Shown here: positions 7,396 to 15,348 of the stretch, piece by piece
Numbering within the stretch: position 1 is the first letter of the stretch
Layout of the letters: the number at the start of each line of letters is the position of its first letter
Source of the DNA: Methanorbis furvi
Lineage (GTDB): Archaea > Halobacteriota > Methanomicrobia > Methanomicrobiales > Methanocorpusculaceae
DNA: 64,000 bases
Direction of reading: 5' to 3'
Assembly (NCBI RefSeq): GCF_032714615.1
Contig: NZ_JAWDKA010000004.1
Location: forward strand, 124,001-188,000
Notes under the pieces: model-generated
The model's database searches: none
Seen by the model: only the letters and a program-made list of their open reading frames with translations
Told to the model about the DNA's origin: nothing
Made by a program: the position numbers and the translations under genes

Positions 7396-7647
7396 GATAG
7401 ATAATGAGATTGACATCATGAAAGACTTTTTGGCATGGGAAAAAGTGGCGGGTTACTCCCGCTGCTTTGATTCAGATGGTCGTGTATTTATTGATAGGTA
7501 TTCGTACAGGATGGCTGCAGAGAGGGCGATCATTTTGTTCACTCCGTAATGAACTCTTTATGATTTTTCGCCAGAGATGTACTTCTGTGGTGAAAAAATA
7601 TGACAAGGACCTAATCGAGGGAGGCGAAGGTTTTGACATCCGGTGTT

Positions 7648-8739
7648 TCATTCTTCGGGGAGGAGGGATTCATTCGATATCCGGGTTCGTAAGAGCTGGT
7701 ACTCGGTCCGGATCTGTTTGAGTTGATTGGTTATCCGCTGCATTTCTTCATGGATGTCCGTGATCTGATCTGAGGTAGTTTCCCCAGTGTTTTCACCGAT
7801 GGTGAGCCGCATTTCCGCTTTCCGGTACTCCTCCTGCATGTCTCTTTTGCTTAAGCGGCGATAGGAGCCGGAGAGGTAACCGGTGTGTCCGGCAAGTTCT
7901 TCGGCAACTTCTGCAGAGGCGGCGAGTTTGAACTCGGTGAGGAAGAATTTGCGGAACGAATGAAAGTGAATAAGGGAGCGGCGGGTTTGCGGGTCGATAC
8001 GATATGTGCCGGATGCCTGAAGGAGTCTGTTCAGTTTTGCGGTTTCATTGGTAACAGAGTAGGGAAAAATGCGGTTATCGGCAGCCGGTTCTTTGCCTTT
8101 CAGCATATGGGGACCATTGCGCACAAATATCCATTCCCGCAGGGCAACTGCTGCTTCTTTGCTGATGAATACAGTACGGGAGGTTTCGTTTTTGGTGATG
8201 TGGGAAGGGATGTAGATTTCTTCAGGAGATGCAGTCAGGTTGATGTCATCGAAGGTTATCCGGAGAATTTCTCCAATCCGCATTCCGGAAGATGCGGCGA
8301 TGAGTATTTCGGCACGCTGGCGGACGTCGGCATGAACAAGAATCGTACGGATAATCTCGCGGGTGAGTTCTGCCTCTCTGGTGATGGGCCGGTTTTTCGG
8401 GCGAATTTTTTTGAGTCTGCGAAGCTGCGCCTCATCAGAAGCAAGTCCGCATTCCCGGAGATACAGCAGAGTTACCTGAAAGTAGAGATTGATGGTTTTG
8501 GGAGAGAGGTTATGGTTCTTGCACTTTTCTGGAAACAACTGCAGGTCATGCATGATGTTTCTGCCGGAAAAGAGGTAGATGTTCCACAGTTCGTCAAGAT
8601 TCTCCTTTGTTACTGAGAGTCCCAGAGTTATCCGGAGATAACTGCACAAAGCAGATGTGTAGGCCTGTCTTGTCGATTTTTTCGTACAGTACTGAAGAAA
8701 TTCGGATATTGCTGGCATGCAAAAAATAGGGTATGACAT
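7648..8739 (-). CDS. tyrosine recombinase (integrase/XerA-like)
   Basis: A 363-residue site-specific recombinase. The N-terminal ~110 residues form a core-binding (SAM-like) domain. The catalytic set is complete: Arg154 in SSGMRIGEIL, Lys183, His260 and Arg263 in HSFRKFF, His285 in AGHTGYLSG and the nucleophile Tyr293 in GSYRRLS. A ~45-residue C-terminal coiled coil (ITDIHEEMQRITNQLKQIRT) follows, which is unusual for XerA and more like archaeal element integrases. An internal ATG (8718) is an alternative start. It could move the surrounding island or resolve dimers. No tRNA gene or duplicated attachment site was found near it. Confidence 0.88.
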   Translation of the reverse strand: MSYPIFCMPAISEFLQYCTKKSTRQAYTSALCSYLRITLGLSVTKENLDELWNIYLFSGRNIMHDLQLFPEKCKNHNLSPKTINLYFQVTLLYLRECGLASDEAQLRRLKKIRPKNRPITREAELTREIIRTILVHADVRQRAEILIAASSGMRIGEILRITFDDINLTASPEEIYIPSHITKNETSRTVFISKEAAVALREWIFVRNGPHMLKGKEPAADNRIFPYSVTNETAKLNRLLQASGTYRIDPQTRRSLIHFHSFRKFFLTEFKLAASAEVAEELAGHTGYLSGSYRRLSKRDMQEEYRKAEMRLTIGENTGETTSDQITDIHEEMQRITNQLKQIRTEYQLLRTRISNESLLPEE

Positions 8740-8943
8740 TACGTGAAGATATGGACGGGAAAACAGACTTGTTTTGAGGTAAGATTAAGCTGCCGAAGTA
8801 ACGAAAGAGGTGGAAACATCAGCAGCCATTTTATCGATGTCTATGGTTACGACATCTTTGGGGTGAGAAGATTTTCCGGATGAGACTGATTGGTATTCTA
8901 CAGCATCATCCTTCAGTAATCTATCTCCAGAACTCCCCTATAA

Positions 8944-9146
8944 TTAATACTTATTAATTTCGATATCGTGGGTTTTGTATTGGAGTTAATCTGTTATTTC
9001 GTATGAAAAACTGCCACATATTTATACCACATTCATTAAACAGAGCATATTCGACGGAATTTGTTATCTTCACTAATTCGGACTTTTAGGAAAACATATC
9101 ATTAATATCCATACCGCATAGTTTTTTATATTTTAATAAGTATTAA
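8944..9146. promoter_or_regulatory. AT-rich intergenic region with 14-bp inverted repeat
   Basis: The gap 8740-9213 has no gene. It contains TTAATACTTATTAA at 8944-8957 and its exact reverse complement TTAATAAGTATTAA at 9133-9146. The second copy lies upstream of the SPFH operon, close to where its promoter should be. The repeats may bind a regulator or anchor a DNA loop of about 190 bases. Confidence 0.4.
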
Positions 9147-9213
9147 TAAAACAACCAATACTTGTATGGTATTTGGAATAAAATCATATTTCTCCTGCCC
9201 TATGGGAGATACG

Positions 9214-9285
9214 ATGAAAATTTGTCCGGAAAGGGCGCCTGATTTCCAAAACCCTGACGGTGGTGATCTCAATGTATCAATTTAA
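9214..9285 (+). CDS. possible 23-aa leader peptide of the SPFH operon
   Basis: An ATG at 9214, preceded by GGGAGATACG (a good ribosome binding site), opens a frame of 23 codons (MKICPERAPDFQNPDGGDLN, then VSI) that ends at 9285, 14 bases inside the next gene, whose ATG is at 9272. The overlap would couple translation of the two. It could be a leader peptide or a chance frame. Confidence 0.35.
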   Translation: MKICPERAPDFQNPDGGDLNVSI

Positions 9286-9613
9286 TGATGATACAAGATT
9301 CCATCTGGGATGGCTGTCAGCTCTTCTTCTTTTAGGTGTGGCTATAATTCTGGGCTATCTTGGGCTTGCCCCCATTCTTTGCCTGGGTATATTTTCCCTT
9401 GGACTTGGACTTGTATTGATCGTTCTCGCCTTTTTTGTCGGTACTGTTGAGATGGTGCTGGCGGGTTTTGGCGTCCTGATTGCTGTAATTGGAGCAACAG
9501 CTATTATTACCACATTTACTCATGCAGCACTTATTCTGGTTCTTACCGGTATTCTCATTGTTGCCGCAATTGTGGGAATCATCAGTCTGCTTGTTATCAG
9601 GAGGCCAACGTAA
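9272..9613 (+). CDS. four-helix membrane protein, SPFH operon
   Basis: A hydrophobic protein of 113 residues (from the ATG at 9272, preceded by GGTGATCTCA; a GTG at 9260 is a weaker start). A short charged N-terminus (MYQFNDDTRFH) is followed by four transmembrane helices made almost wholly of Leu, Ile, Val, Gly and Ala, ending in RRPT. No family is recognised. It is the first long gene of an operon that continues to 14742. Its position suggests it is the membrane anchor or pore-like partner of the SPFH protein; this is inference. Confidence 0.65.
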   Translation: MYQFNDDTRFHLGWLSALLLLGVAIILGYLGLAPILCLGIFSLGLGLVLIVLAFFVGTVEMVLAGFGVLIAVIGATAIITTFTHAALILVLTGILIVAAIVGIISLLVIRRPT

Positions 9614-9634
9614 AACATATTTTGAGGTGAATAT

Positions 9635-10180
9635 ATGGTTGATTTACGAGAAAAAATTGAAGAGGAACGCGGACTGCACAAAAAAATTCAGCTCGCCTTC
9701 CCTGGCTATCGTGGTTATCGTCTGGAAGAAGATGCCCGCGCATCTGATCTCGAACTGAGAAAACAACTCGGAAAAAAGATTGAATCAGATGTTATCGCCG
9801 TTCTGCAGGAAACTCAGGCAGCATTACTCGCTGACGGGGAGTTTATGTCCGCTGGAGAGGTAAAAGATGCAGTTGATCCGGTCAGACGAATACAAATTGG
9901 AGTAACCCGACTTCAGACCGGCGGATTCAGTTTCGGTGTTATGAACAATTTCTACATGACACCTGAACGAATCAATGCCCTGTATGATTACGACTGGTCG
10001 ATGATTGAAACTGTCATTCATCTGGAAGAAACCGCACAAAACATCTCGAGTGACGCTGCAGCTGGTGATCTTTCCCGACTGAAGAGTTACCTCAAAGAGA
10101 TCCGTGAAGAAGTACAGCTTTTTGAGAAAACTTCCCGGGAACGAATGGATACCATTCAGGGAAAAAAGGTGTTTGAGTGA
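9635..10180 (+). CDS. uncharacterised helical protein, SPFH operon
   Basis: A 181-residue charged, mostly helical protein. It has heptad-like stretches at the start (MVDLREKIEEERGLHKKIQL) and end (LKSYLKEIREEVQLFEKTSR) separated by a more compact region (VTRLQTGGFSFGVMNNFYMT). The ribosome binding site GAGGTGAATAT precedes the ATG, and the gap to each neighbour is under 25 bases. No cysteine or membrane helix is present. It may assemble as a coiled-coil scaffold with the SPFH protein. The overall length and helix content recall PspA/ESCRT-III-like partners, but the sequence gives no proof. Confidence 0.6.
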   Translation: MVDLREKIEEERGLHKKIQLAFPGYRGYRLEEDARASDLELRKQLGKKIESDVIAVLQETQAALLADGEFMSAGEVKDAVDPVRRIQIGVTRLQTGGFSFGVMNNFYMTPERINALYDYDWSMIETVIHLEETAQNISSDAAAGDLSRLKSYLKEIREEVQLFEKTSRERMDTIQGKKVFE

Positions 10181-10197
10181 CGCAGGAGAGGTGAAGT

Positions 10198-11310
10198 ATG
10201 GGATTATTTGGATTGAGTAAAAATGCCTATGTGTGGGATGACATTGACAAACCGGTTACGGTCGTAAAAAAAGTCAGGCCAAGAAACGGGAAGTTCAATA
10301 TCAATGATGATATCATCATTGGCCCGACTGAAGCAGCGATCATCGTCTATAATGGTGCAGTCAAGCAGGTCTGTACCGGACAGCAACGAATTACCCTAAA
10401 CAGTGACAACGTCGGTATTATCAAAGCAATCACCGGAGCAGTCAGTCAGATTGATGTGTACTGGGTCAATACCCAGCGGTTTATGGACAAGTACGGCGGT
10501 TCAGCCCAGATCAGAGATCCGACGATCGATGATGACGACGCCTTTGTCGATATTCATGTACACTACTCCTACTCGTTCAAGGTAAATTCCGAGGAGATCT
10601 CGCTACAGCTCTTATTTGATGCATTTGGTTTCAATGCAGACATTTCCAAAAGAGAAATAGTGGAGCGGCTGAACAAAGACACCGAACTACAGATCGGCAC
10701 GGTTCTTGCAACGGAACTGGAGCGGGTGGATGAAAACGGGAAACGGGTAATGTCAGTCTTTTCCATCAAACGGGAAAGTATCAAACTGGCAAACGCATTC
10801 TCCGCCGCATCGGACAAATCCTGTATGGAACGGTATGGAATCCACATTGTTGACATCAACAACTTCGAAGCCAAACCTGACAAAGAGTACGAGGAGATGA
10901 ACCGTGCCAACGTTACTGCCGGCTCCTTTGCGTCACGCGGCAGCAACCAGTATGCCAAAGCCAATGTCGGCGGTATTCAGATGCAGCAGATGCTCAATCA
11001 GAACAAAGTTCTGGAGGGAATGGCCGCAGGAGCCGCAACAGGAAACAGTGGAAGTGGGGGAATTGATGCTATGGGAACCATGATGGCAATGTCCATGATG
11101 AACCAGATGCAGCAGCAACAGCAGATGCAGTCAGGTTTCCCAATGGGGCAACCTACGGAGAAGTGCAGCAATTGCGGCGGAAACCTGCTTTTCGGAGCAA
11201 AATTCTGCCCGACATGTGGTACATCAACTGTTCGAACATGTTCTTCCTGCAGTAAGGAAGTTCCTGCAAATGTGGCATTCTGCCCGTACTGCGGGGAAAA
11301 ATTAACTTAA
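10198..11310 (+). CDS. SPFH (band-7/YdjI-like) protein with two C-terminal zinc ribbons
   Basis: A 370-residue protein. Residues ~35-235 match the SPFH domain of the YdjI/virion-core type (DDIIIGPTEAAIIVYNGAVK, later VDIHVHYSYSFKV), a fold that forms membrane-associated oligomers. A low-complexity Met/Gln/Gly linker (MMNQMQQQQQMQSGFPMGQ) leads to two zinc ribbons: CSNCGG...FCPTCG and CSSCSK...FCPYCG, a double zinc-ribbon module. No transmembrane helix is seen, so membrane contact probably comes through partners. The start has a strong GGAGAGGTGAAG site. It is the central member of the operon 9272-14742. Bacterial relatives occur with stress or phage-shock-like genes; the role in archaea is unknown. 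Confidence 0.8.
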   Translation: MGLFGLSKNAYVWDDIDKPVTVVKKVRPRNGKFNINDDIIIGPTEAAIIVYNGAVKQVCTGQQRITLNSDNVGIIKAITGAVSQIDVYWVNTQRFMDKYGGSAQIRDPTIDDDDAFVDIHVHYSYSFKVNSEEISLQLLFDAFGFNADISKREIVERLNKDTELQIGTVLATELERVDENGKRVMSVFSIKRESIKLANAFSAASDKSCMERYGIHIVDINNFEAKPDKEYEEMNRANVTAGSFASRGSNQYAKANVGGIQMQQMLNQNKVLEGMAAGAATGNSGSGGIDAMGTMMAMSMMNQMQQQQQMQSGFPMGQPTEKCSNCGGNLLFGAKFCPTCGTSTVRTCSSCSKEVPANVAFCPYCGEKLT

Positions 11311-11324
11311 GGAGGTAAAATACA

Positions 11325-11621
11325 ATGCCAATTATTAAATCAGATTCATTCTCCGGAGGTTCATCCGGAAGCAGCCCATCAGGAGGATATCGGCATAAAA
11401 GTCCGTTTCTGGCCCTCATTCTGTCGTTCTTTATCGTCGGTCTTGGTCAGGTGTACAATGGACAGATTCTCAAAGGAATCGGATATTTTATTACCGGGGT
11501 TATTCTCGCTCTCCTGGGTCTGGTGACCCTCGGACTCTTGTTCTTCCTCCCGCTGATCTGGTGGATCTGGAACATGTATGATGCATATCACACAGCTGTT
11601 AGAATCAACGGTGGATACTAA
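11325..11621 (+). CDS. TM2-like small membrane protein
   Basis: A 98-residue protein. A Gly/Ser-rich N-terminus (FSGGSSGSSPSGGYRHKSPF) is followed by two transmembrane helices linked by a short turn, with GLGQVYNGQILKGIGYFITG, which matches the TM2 domain pattern (G-x-GxxYxGxxxxG). The second hairpin ends WIWNMYDAYHTAVRINGGY. TM2 proteins sit in the membrane and often accompany zinc-ribbon or stress proteins. A perfect GGAGGT site lies 8 bases before the ATG and 15 bases after the SPFH stop. Confidence 0.75.
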   Translation: MPIIKSDSFSGGSSGSSPSGGYRHKSPFLALILSFFIVGLGQVYNGQILKGIGYFITGVILALLGLVTLGLLFFLPLIWWIWNMYDAYHTAVRINGGY

Positions 11622-11663
11622 GCGAAAAGATGTTCCTGTGAGTAATAAACGGAGACAAAAAAC

Positions 11664-12548
11664 ATGCAAATAGATTGTCCCAAGTGCAGAAACACCTTCG
11701 AGTTTACCCATGCAGCAGATCAGTTTACCTGTCCTTACTGCGGAACGATCACCAGTCTGAACAAAGCAGATACCCTGTATCTGTACACCATGCCTTTTAC
11801 GATCACCGATCAGCGGGCAAATGATGTGTTCAAAAAATGGGCAGCATCATCGGATAAAATTCATGATCTTCTGGTAAAATGTACCGACAAACAATGGAAC
11901 AAGTATTATCTTCCTGTCGGAAAAATTGTTCGTATTCTGGATGGAATGGAACAGGTATCCATTTTTTCTCTCAGTGAGAACAATCCCGTAAATCAGGATC
12001 TTCACATTGATACAATCCCTCCCGGAGAACTTCTCTTCTACGAAGGAGGAATTCTGGATGCTCAGGCCATTATGCCGGATAGAGACATGAATGTTCTGCT
12101 GACCGAGTACATGGGCAAACCCAAAGAACAGGCTGTGATATTTGTACCGGTATATCATCTTCAGTACAAATACGGTGGAACTCCCTACTCTCTGCTTATC
12201 AACGGAGTGACAGGTACAGTTTATACCGATGCCTTTCCTAAAGCCACGGACAATATTTACCGTGAGTGTACAAAAAAATATCTCTATATAGGGATAGTAT
12301 GCGGAGTTATCGCAGGGATTATAGGTTTATTCCAGAATACTATCTTTAGTTATGTGAATGGTTGGATGAATATGTCATACCTTCTGGGCGTGAATCCTTG
12401 GTTTGCACTGCGAAACATTGTATCCTTGATTATATTCTTAGGATCCATCATTGGTGTGATCTACTTCTCCCATCGTGATGGTTCGGTTCTTCTTGATGAG
12501 TTGGAAAAGAATCGTTCCTATGAGGAAACCACGGAGACTGAAGCATGA
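11664..12548 (+). CDS. zinc-ribbon membrane protein A of the SPFH operon
   Basis: A 294-residue protein. The N-terminal zinc ribbon is CPKCRNTFEF...FTCPYCGT (residues ~5-32). A soluble alpha/beta middle of ~170 residues contains FVPVYHLQYKYGGTPYSLLI and NGVTGTVYTDAFP, which recur in the next gene as YLPYVVVRYKYHGREYSVVL and NGRTGNVDAG. Two or three membrane helices lie near 205-275, followed by a charged tail. The two genes are therefore paralogues. The shared Y-(K/H)-YxGxxYxxxxNGxTG core looks like a conserved ligand- or protein-binding domain. It overlaps the next gene by four bases (ATGA). Confidence 0.65.
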   Translation: MQIDCPKCRNTFEFTHAADQFTCPYCGTITSLNKADTLYLYTMPFTITDQRANDVFKKWAASSDKIHDLLVKCTDKQWNKYYLPVGKIVRILDGMEQVSIFSLSENNPVNQDLHIDTIPPGELLFYEGGILDAQAIMPDRDMNVLLTEYMGKPKEQAVIFVPVYHLQYKYGGTPYSLLINGVTGTVYTDAFPKATDNIYRECTKKYLYIGIVCGVIAGIIGLFQNTIFSYVNGWMNMSYLLGVNPWFALRNIVSLIIFLGSIIGVIYFSHRDGSVLLDELEKNRSYEETTETEA

Positions 12549-13630
12549 ATGCCGATGTAGTCCGGTCAGCATCAACCGATATGAACAGCAACGTTGAAGG
12601 ATATTTCTGTACAAACTGCGGTTCGAAACTGGTACTGAACGAGAAAGAGCCTGTTGTGTATTGTGAAAGCTGTCACAAAGCCTATGTTTCTACGAATTTT
12701 TATGGATTAGAAAAGTATGTTGCCAGAGCAAAAATTCTGGAGAAAGATGCATGGGATAGAGTAAACCAATGGTTCAAAGAAGGAGGAGCACGGGATCTGG
12801 CAACCTCTGCGGAACTTGCCAGTGTCAAAACCATGTATCTCCCGTTTTGGAAAACCAAGACAGAAACACGGACAGTTGTCTGCGGATACAATGTGTACAA
12901 AGACAATAAAGGAAACCAGAGATACGAGTTCCTTAAACGCATGTACAAAAAGAACTATGTATGGGACGATATTGCCTGTGATGGTTCTGAATACGGAGTC
13001 CAGACCTATGACATATCAGTCCCTGTAGTCCCATTGTTTGAGATTCAGGAACAAATTTCCCTTGTACCGGTAACCATATCCGAATCTGATGCAAAGAAGG
13101 CCAGTACAGATGCAGTTATTGATACCGCACAGGATGATGCAGGTGCCGGGATAAGCAACGTAACGTTTCTCAGAATATTTCCCAAGTTAAAGGACTTCAA
13201 ACTGATATACCTGCCGTATGTTGTTGTCCGTTACAAGTATCACGGACGTGAGTACTCGGTTGTCCTTAATGGTCGTACCGGAAATGTTGATGCCGGTACA
13301 AAACCAGGGGACAAAGGACAACAGGCCACAAACTTCAGTATCTGTTTCGGTATTGGAAGTACACTGATCGGTGCAGGAATTGGTATCCTCGCAGCTGAAC
13401 TGATTACGATGATATGGTGGTATTCGATGTTGGATGACTATTTATTATTCCTTCTTATGTCCGATAGCCAACTTCTCCTTGGGTTTATCCTAACAGCGGT
13501 AATGGCAGTTATTCTGATATGGATTGGTCGCAGCCTTCACAAGAAGAGTCTCCACATCCTCCAGTACGGATCAGAGATCACCACCGGCAATCAGAAAACC
13601 GAATCAAAAACATCCAGTGAGGTGAGATAA
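12545..13630 (+). CDS. zinc-ribbon membrane protein B of the SPFH operon (paralogue of A)
   Basis: A 361-residue protein. The zinc ribbon near residues 22-45 reads FCTNCGSKLVLN...VYCESCHKAYVS. The middle domain shows LPFWKTKTETRTVVCGYN and the paralogue core YKYHGREYSVVLNGRTGN. Two transmembrane helices follow (roughly 265-290 and 305-335). The fold resembles protein A but with about 65 more residues before the core. Its stop is directly followed by the start of the next gene, so the operon is tightly packed. No enzyme motif is visible. A sensor or adaptor role at the membrane is plausible. Confidence 0.65.
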   Translation: MNADVVRSASTDMNSNVEGYFCTNCGSKLVLNEKEPVVYCESCHKAYVSTNFYGLEKYVARAKILEKDAWDRVNQWFKEGGARDLATSAELASVKTMYLPFWKTKTETRTVVCGYNVYKDNKGNQRYEFLKRMYKKNYVWDDIACDGSEYGVQTYDISVPVVPLFEIQEQISLVPVTISESDAKKASTDAVIDTAQDDAGAGISNVTFLRIFPKLKDFKLIYLPYVVVRYKYHGREYSVVLNGRTGNVDAGTKPGDKGQQATNFSICFGIGSTLIGAGIGILAAELITMIWWYSMLDDYLLFLLMSDSQLLLGFILTAVMAVILIWIGRSLHKKSLHILQYGSEITTGNQKTESKTSSEVR

Positions 13631-14245
13631 ATGGCATTAAAAGCACTTTCCTGCCCGGAATGCGGACATGAGATAACAGGGGAAACAGGTTTTGGTGTGG
13701 TACTGGAGTGTCCCAACAATCATTATGTAGGCGTCTCCCGCGATACACATGACGTGTACTCTGTCCCAACCCAGCTGGTAAAACCCAGTGGGCTTGATCC
13801 CAAGAAGGGAAGACTGATATTTCTTCCATTCTGGGGATTTAACGTATTCATCAATGTACGTGATCGGAAGATTCAGGGAGGCGGACTTTGGAGACTGTTT
13901 TCCGGACAGAAACTCCTAAGCGGCGATTGTGCGATGTACGTCTGTGCCGCACAACTCCCGGATGACGACGTGGATGAACTCAGCAAACACTACTCTCTCA
14001 ACAATCCTCCGGGCTCCTCCAACCTGGAGGATAGTTATCGGGATGATTTTGAAAAACTTCCTGTCTTTATCGATGAGAACACCGCATTCCAGCATGCCGA
14101 GTTCATTTTCCTCAAAAATGAGTTCGACGTCTCAGGAACATTGCAGTGGATAGACTACACCTTTGAATTCAAAGAGTTCGGTCTTGTTTATCTGCCGTTC
14201 TACATGGACACCAAGCGAAAAGACACCTACCATCAGATCATCTAA
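13631..14245 (+). CDS. zinc-ribbon protein C of the SPFH operon
   Basis: A 204-residue soluble protein. It starts with CPECGHEITG (one CxxC); the partner positions read ECPNNHYVG, where a second Cys and a His could complete a zinc site. The rest shares motifs with A and B: RLIFLPFWGFNVFINVRDR, and near the end FGLVYLPFYMDTKRKDTYHQ. It looks like a membrane-less member of the same family. The strong site GAGGTGAGATAA precedes the ATG. Function unknown. Confidence 0.6.
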   Translation: MALKALSCPECGHEITGETGFGVVLECPNNHYVGVSRDTHDVYSVPTQLVKPSGLDPKKGRLIFLPFWGFNVFINVRDRKIQGGGLWRLFSGQKLLSGDCAMYVCAAQLPDDDVDELSKHYSLNNPPGSSNLEDSYRDDFEKLPVFIDENTAFQHAEFIFLKNEFDVSGTLQWIDYTFEFKEFGLVYLPFYMDTKRKDTYHQII

Positions 14246-14262
14246 AAGGGTTATACATTATT

Positions 14263-14742
14263 ATGCAGATCGATGGAAAAAGCGTTGCTGTTGCCGCAAC
14301 ATGTATCCTTCTCGGACTTTGTTGCGGTGTTCTCCTCACCCTCGTCCTTGTGCCTTGGGGTGCGGAAAATCATGCAACCTTCGATTTTTTGGAACAGAAA
14401 AGCACTCTTGAACCTGTGATAGGAACATGGTTTGGTTCCACCTCTTTTGCCGGAATTTTTACTCTTCAATCAACCCTCGTTTTTTATGATGATCAGTCCG
14501 GCAATGTGGTGTATGAACTCAGTTCTCCTTTGATATCTGTACAGAAAACCGGTTTTGACTTCACTTGGGAAAAAGCGGATGAACAAACTTACACTGCAAA
14601 AAATTCGGTTTTTGTCATGCCGTACTCCCTTTCGGACGGAAAACATACACTGAAGACCATCCTCAATCCTTCAATCATCGGAATGTCAGATCTGGATGTT
14701 CTTTCCATTGATCTCCGATATGTAAAACAGAATGCCGGATAG
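14263..14742 (+). CDS. membrane-anchored exported protein, SPFH operon
   Basis: A 159-residue protein with an N-terminal anchor helix (VAVAATCILLGLCCGVLLTL) after a short MQIDGKS leader, then ~120 residues with alternating strands (STLVFYDDQSGNVVYELSSP; FTWEKADEQTYTAKNSVFVM). This looks like an outward-facing beta-rich domain tethered to the membrane. It is the last clear member of the operon, 17 bases after gene C. No family is recognised. Confidence 0.55.
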   Translation: MQIDGKSVAVAATCILLGLCCGVLLTLVLVPWGAENHATFDFLEQKSTLEPVIGTWFGSTSFAGIFTLQSTLVFYDDQSGNVVYELSSPLISVQKTGFDFTWEKADEQTYTAKNSVFVMPYSLSDGKHTLKTILNPSIIGMSDLDVLSIDLRYVKQNAG

Positions 14743-14766
14743 AGGAAAGGATATCTTTTCTGTAAA

Positions 14767-15342
14767 ATGTCGAAACCAATGGGCACTCCCGAAGAAGATC
14801 TCAGGATTCTTCGGGAGATACTCGTTCCTGAGATGATTCTTGAACCGGACACCGGCACCGACGGCAAGCCCCGTCTGAAACTCACCGATCCTGACAACCC
14901 GAACACCTGTGTCACGATCACGGGCCTGCTTCCGCATACGATCGCCGTAAAACCCGATGTTGCATCATGTACAGGCAGGTGTTTTCAAAGCAGCAGGGGT
15001 GAGGCAAGACGTTCGGACTACATTCTTATCTGTGCCGGAGAGAAGGAGAGATGGGTGGTCTTCATTGAACTGAAGGGGTCCATGAAGTATGCGTCCCTGC
15101 ATGGGATTGCAAGCCAGCTGCTTGGTTCACGCTGTTTTTTTGAGTATGTACGGTTTACCGGCAGGGTATTTTGGGAGTGTCCGGATTTTCTGAGTGCGTA
15201 TGCGGAGCGGTATGTGGTGTTTCCCCGTTCGTCAAGGAAAGGGGATGGGGGTATTGATGCGGGGTGTATGGAGGCTCTCGGGGTGATTGAGGTACGGAGG
15301 ATAGGGGAGAGGATGGGGGTGCGGTTTCGGAGGATGGTGTGA
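14767..15342 (+). CDS. PD-(D/E)XK nuclease-like protein
   Basis: A 191-residue protein. The central part has the pattern of a PD-(D/E)XK nuclease core: Asp84 in RRSDYILIC, then Glu101 and Lys103 in VVFIELKGSMK, separated by a turn as expected for strands 2 and 3. A Cys-containing CTGRCF segment lies just before it. The gene follows the SPFH operon by 24 bases but lacks a clear ribosome binding site, and its 3' half becomes G-rich with many GGGG runs, unlike its neighbours. It is convergent with the XPD-like helicase. It may be an independent nuclease or a degraded accessory gene. Confidence 0.5.
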   Translation: MSKPMGTPEEDLRILREILVPEMILEPDTGTDGKPRLKLTDPDNPNTCVTITGLLPHTIAVKPDVASCTGRCFQSSRGEARRSDYILICAGEKERWVVFIELKGSMKYASLHGIASQLLGSRCFFEYVRFTGRVFWECPDFLSAYAERYVVFPRSSRKGDGGIDAGCMEALGVIEVRRIGERMGVRFRRMV

Positions 15343-15348
15343 AAAGGG

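Noticed and set aside
7648-8739. Integration of the island into a tRNA gene by the tyrosine recombinase
   Set aside because: No tRNA sequence or pair of direct repeats was found on either side of the recombinase gene.
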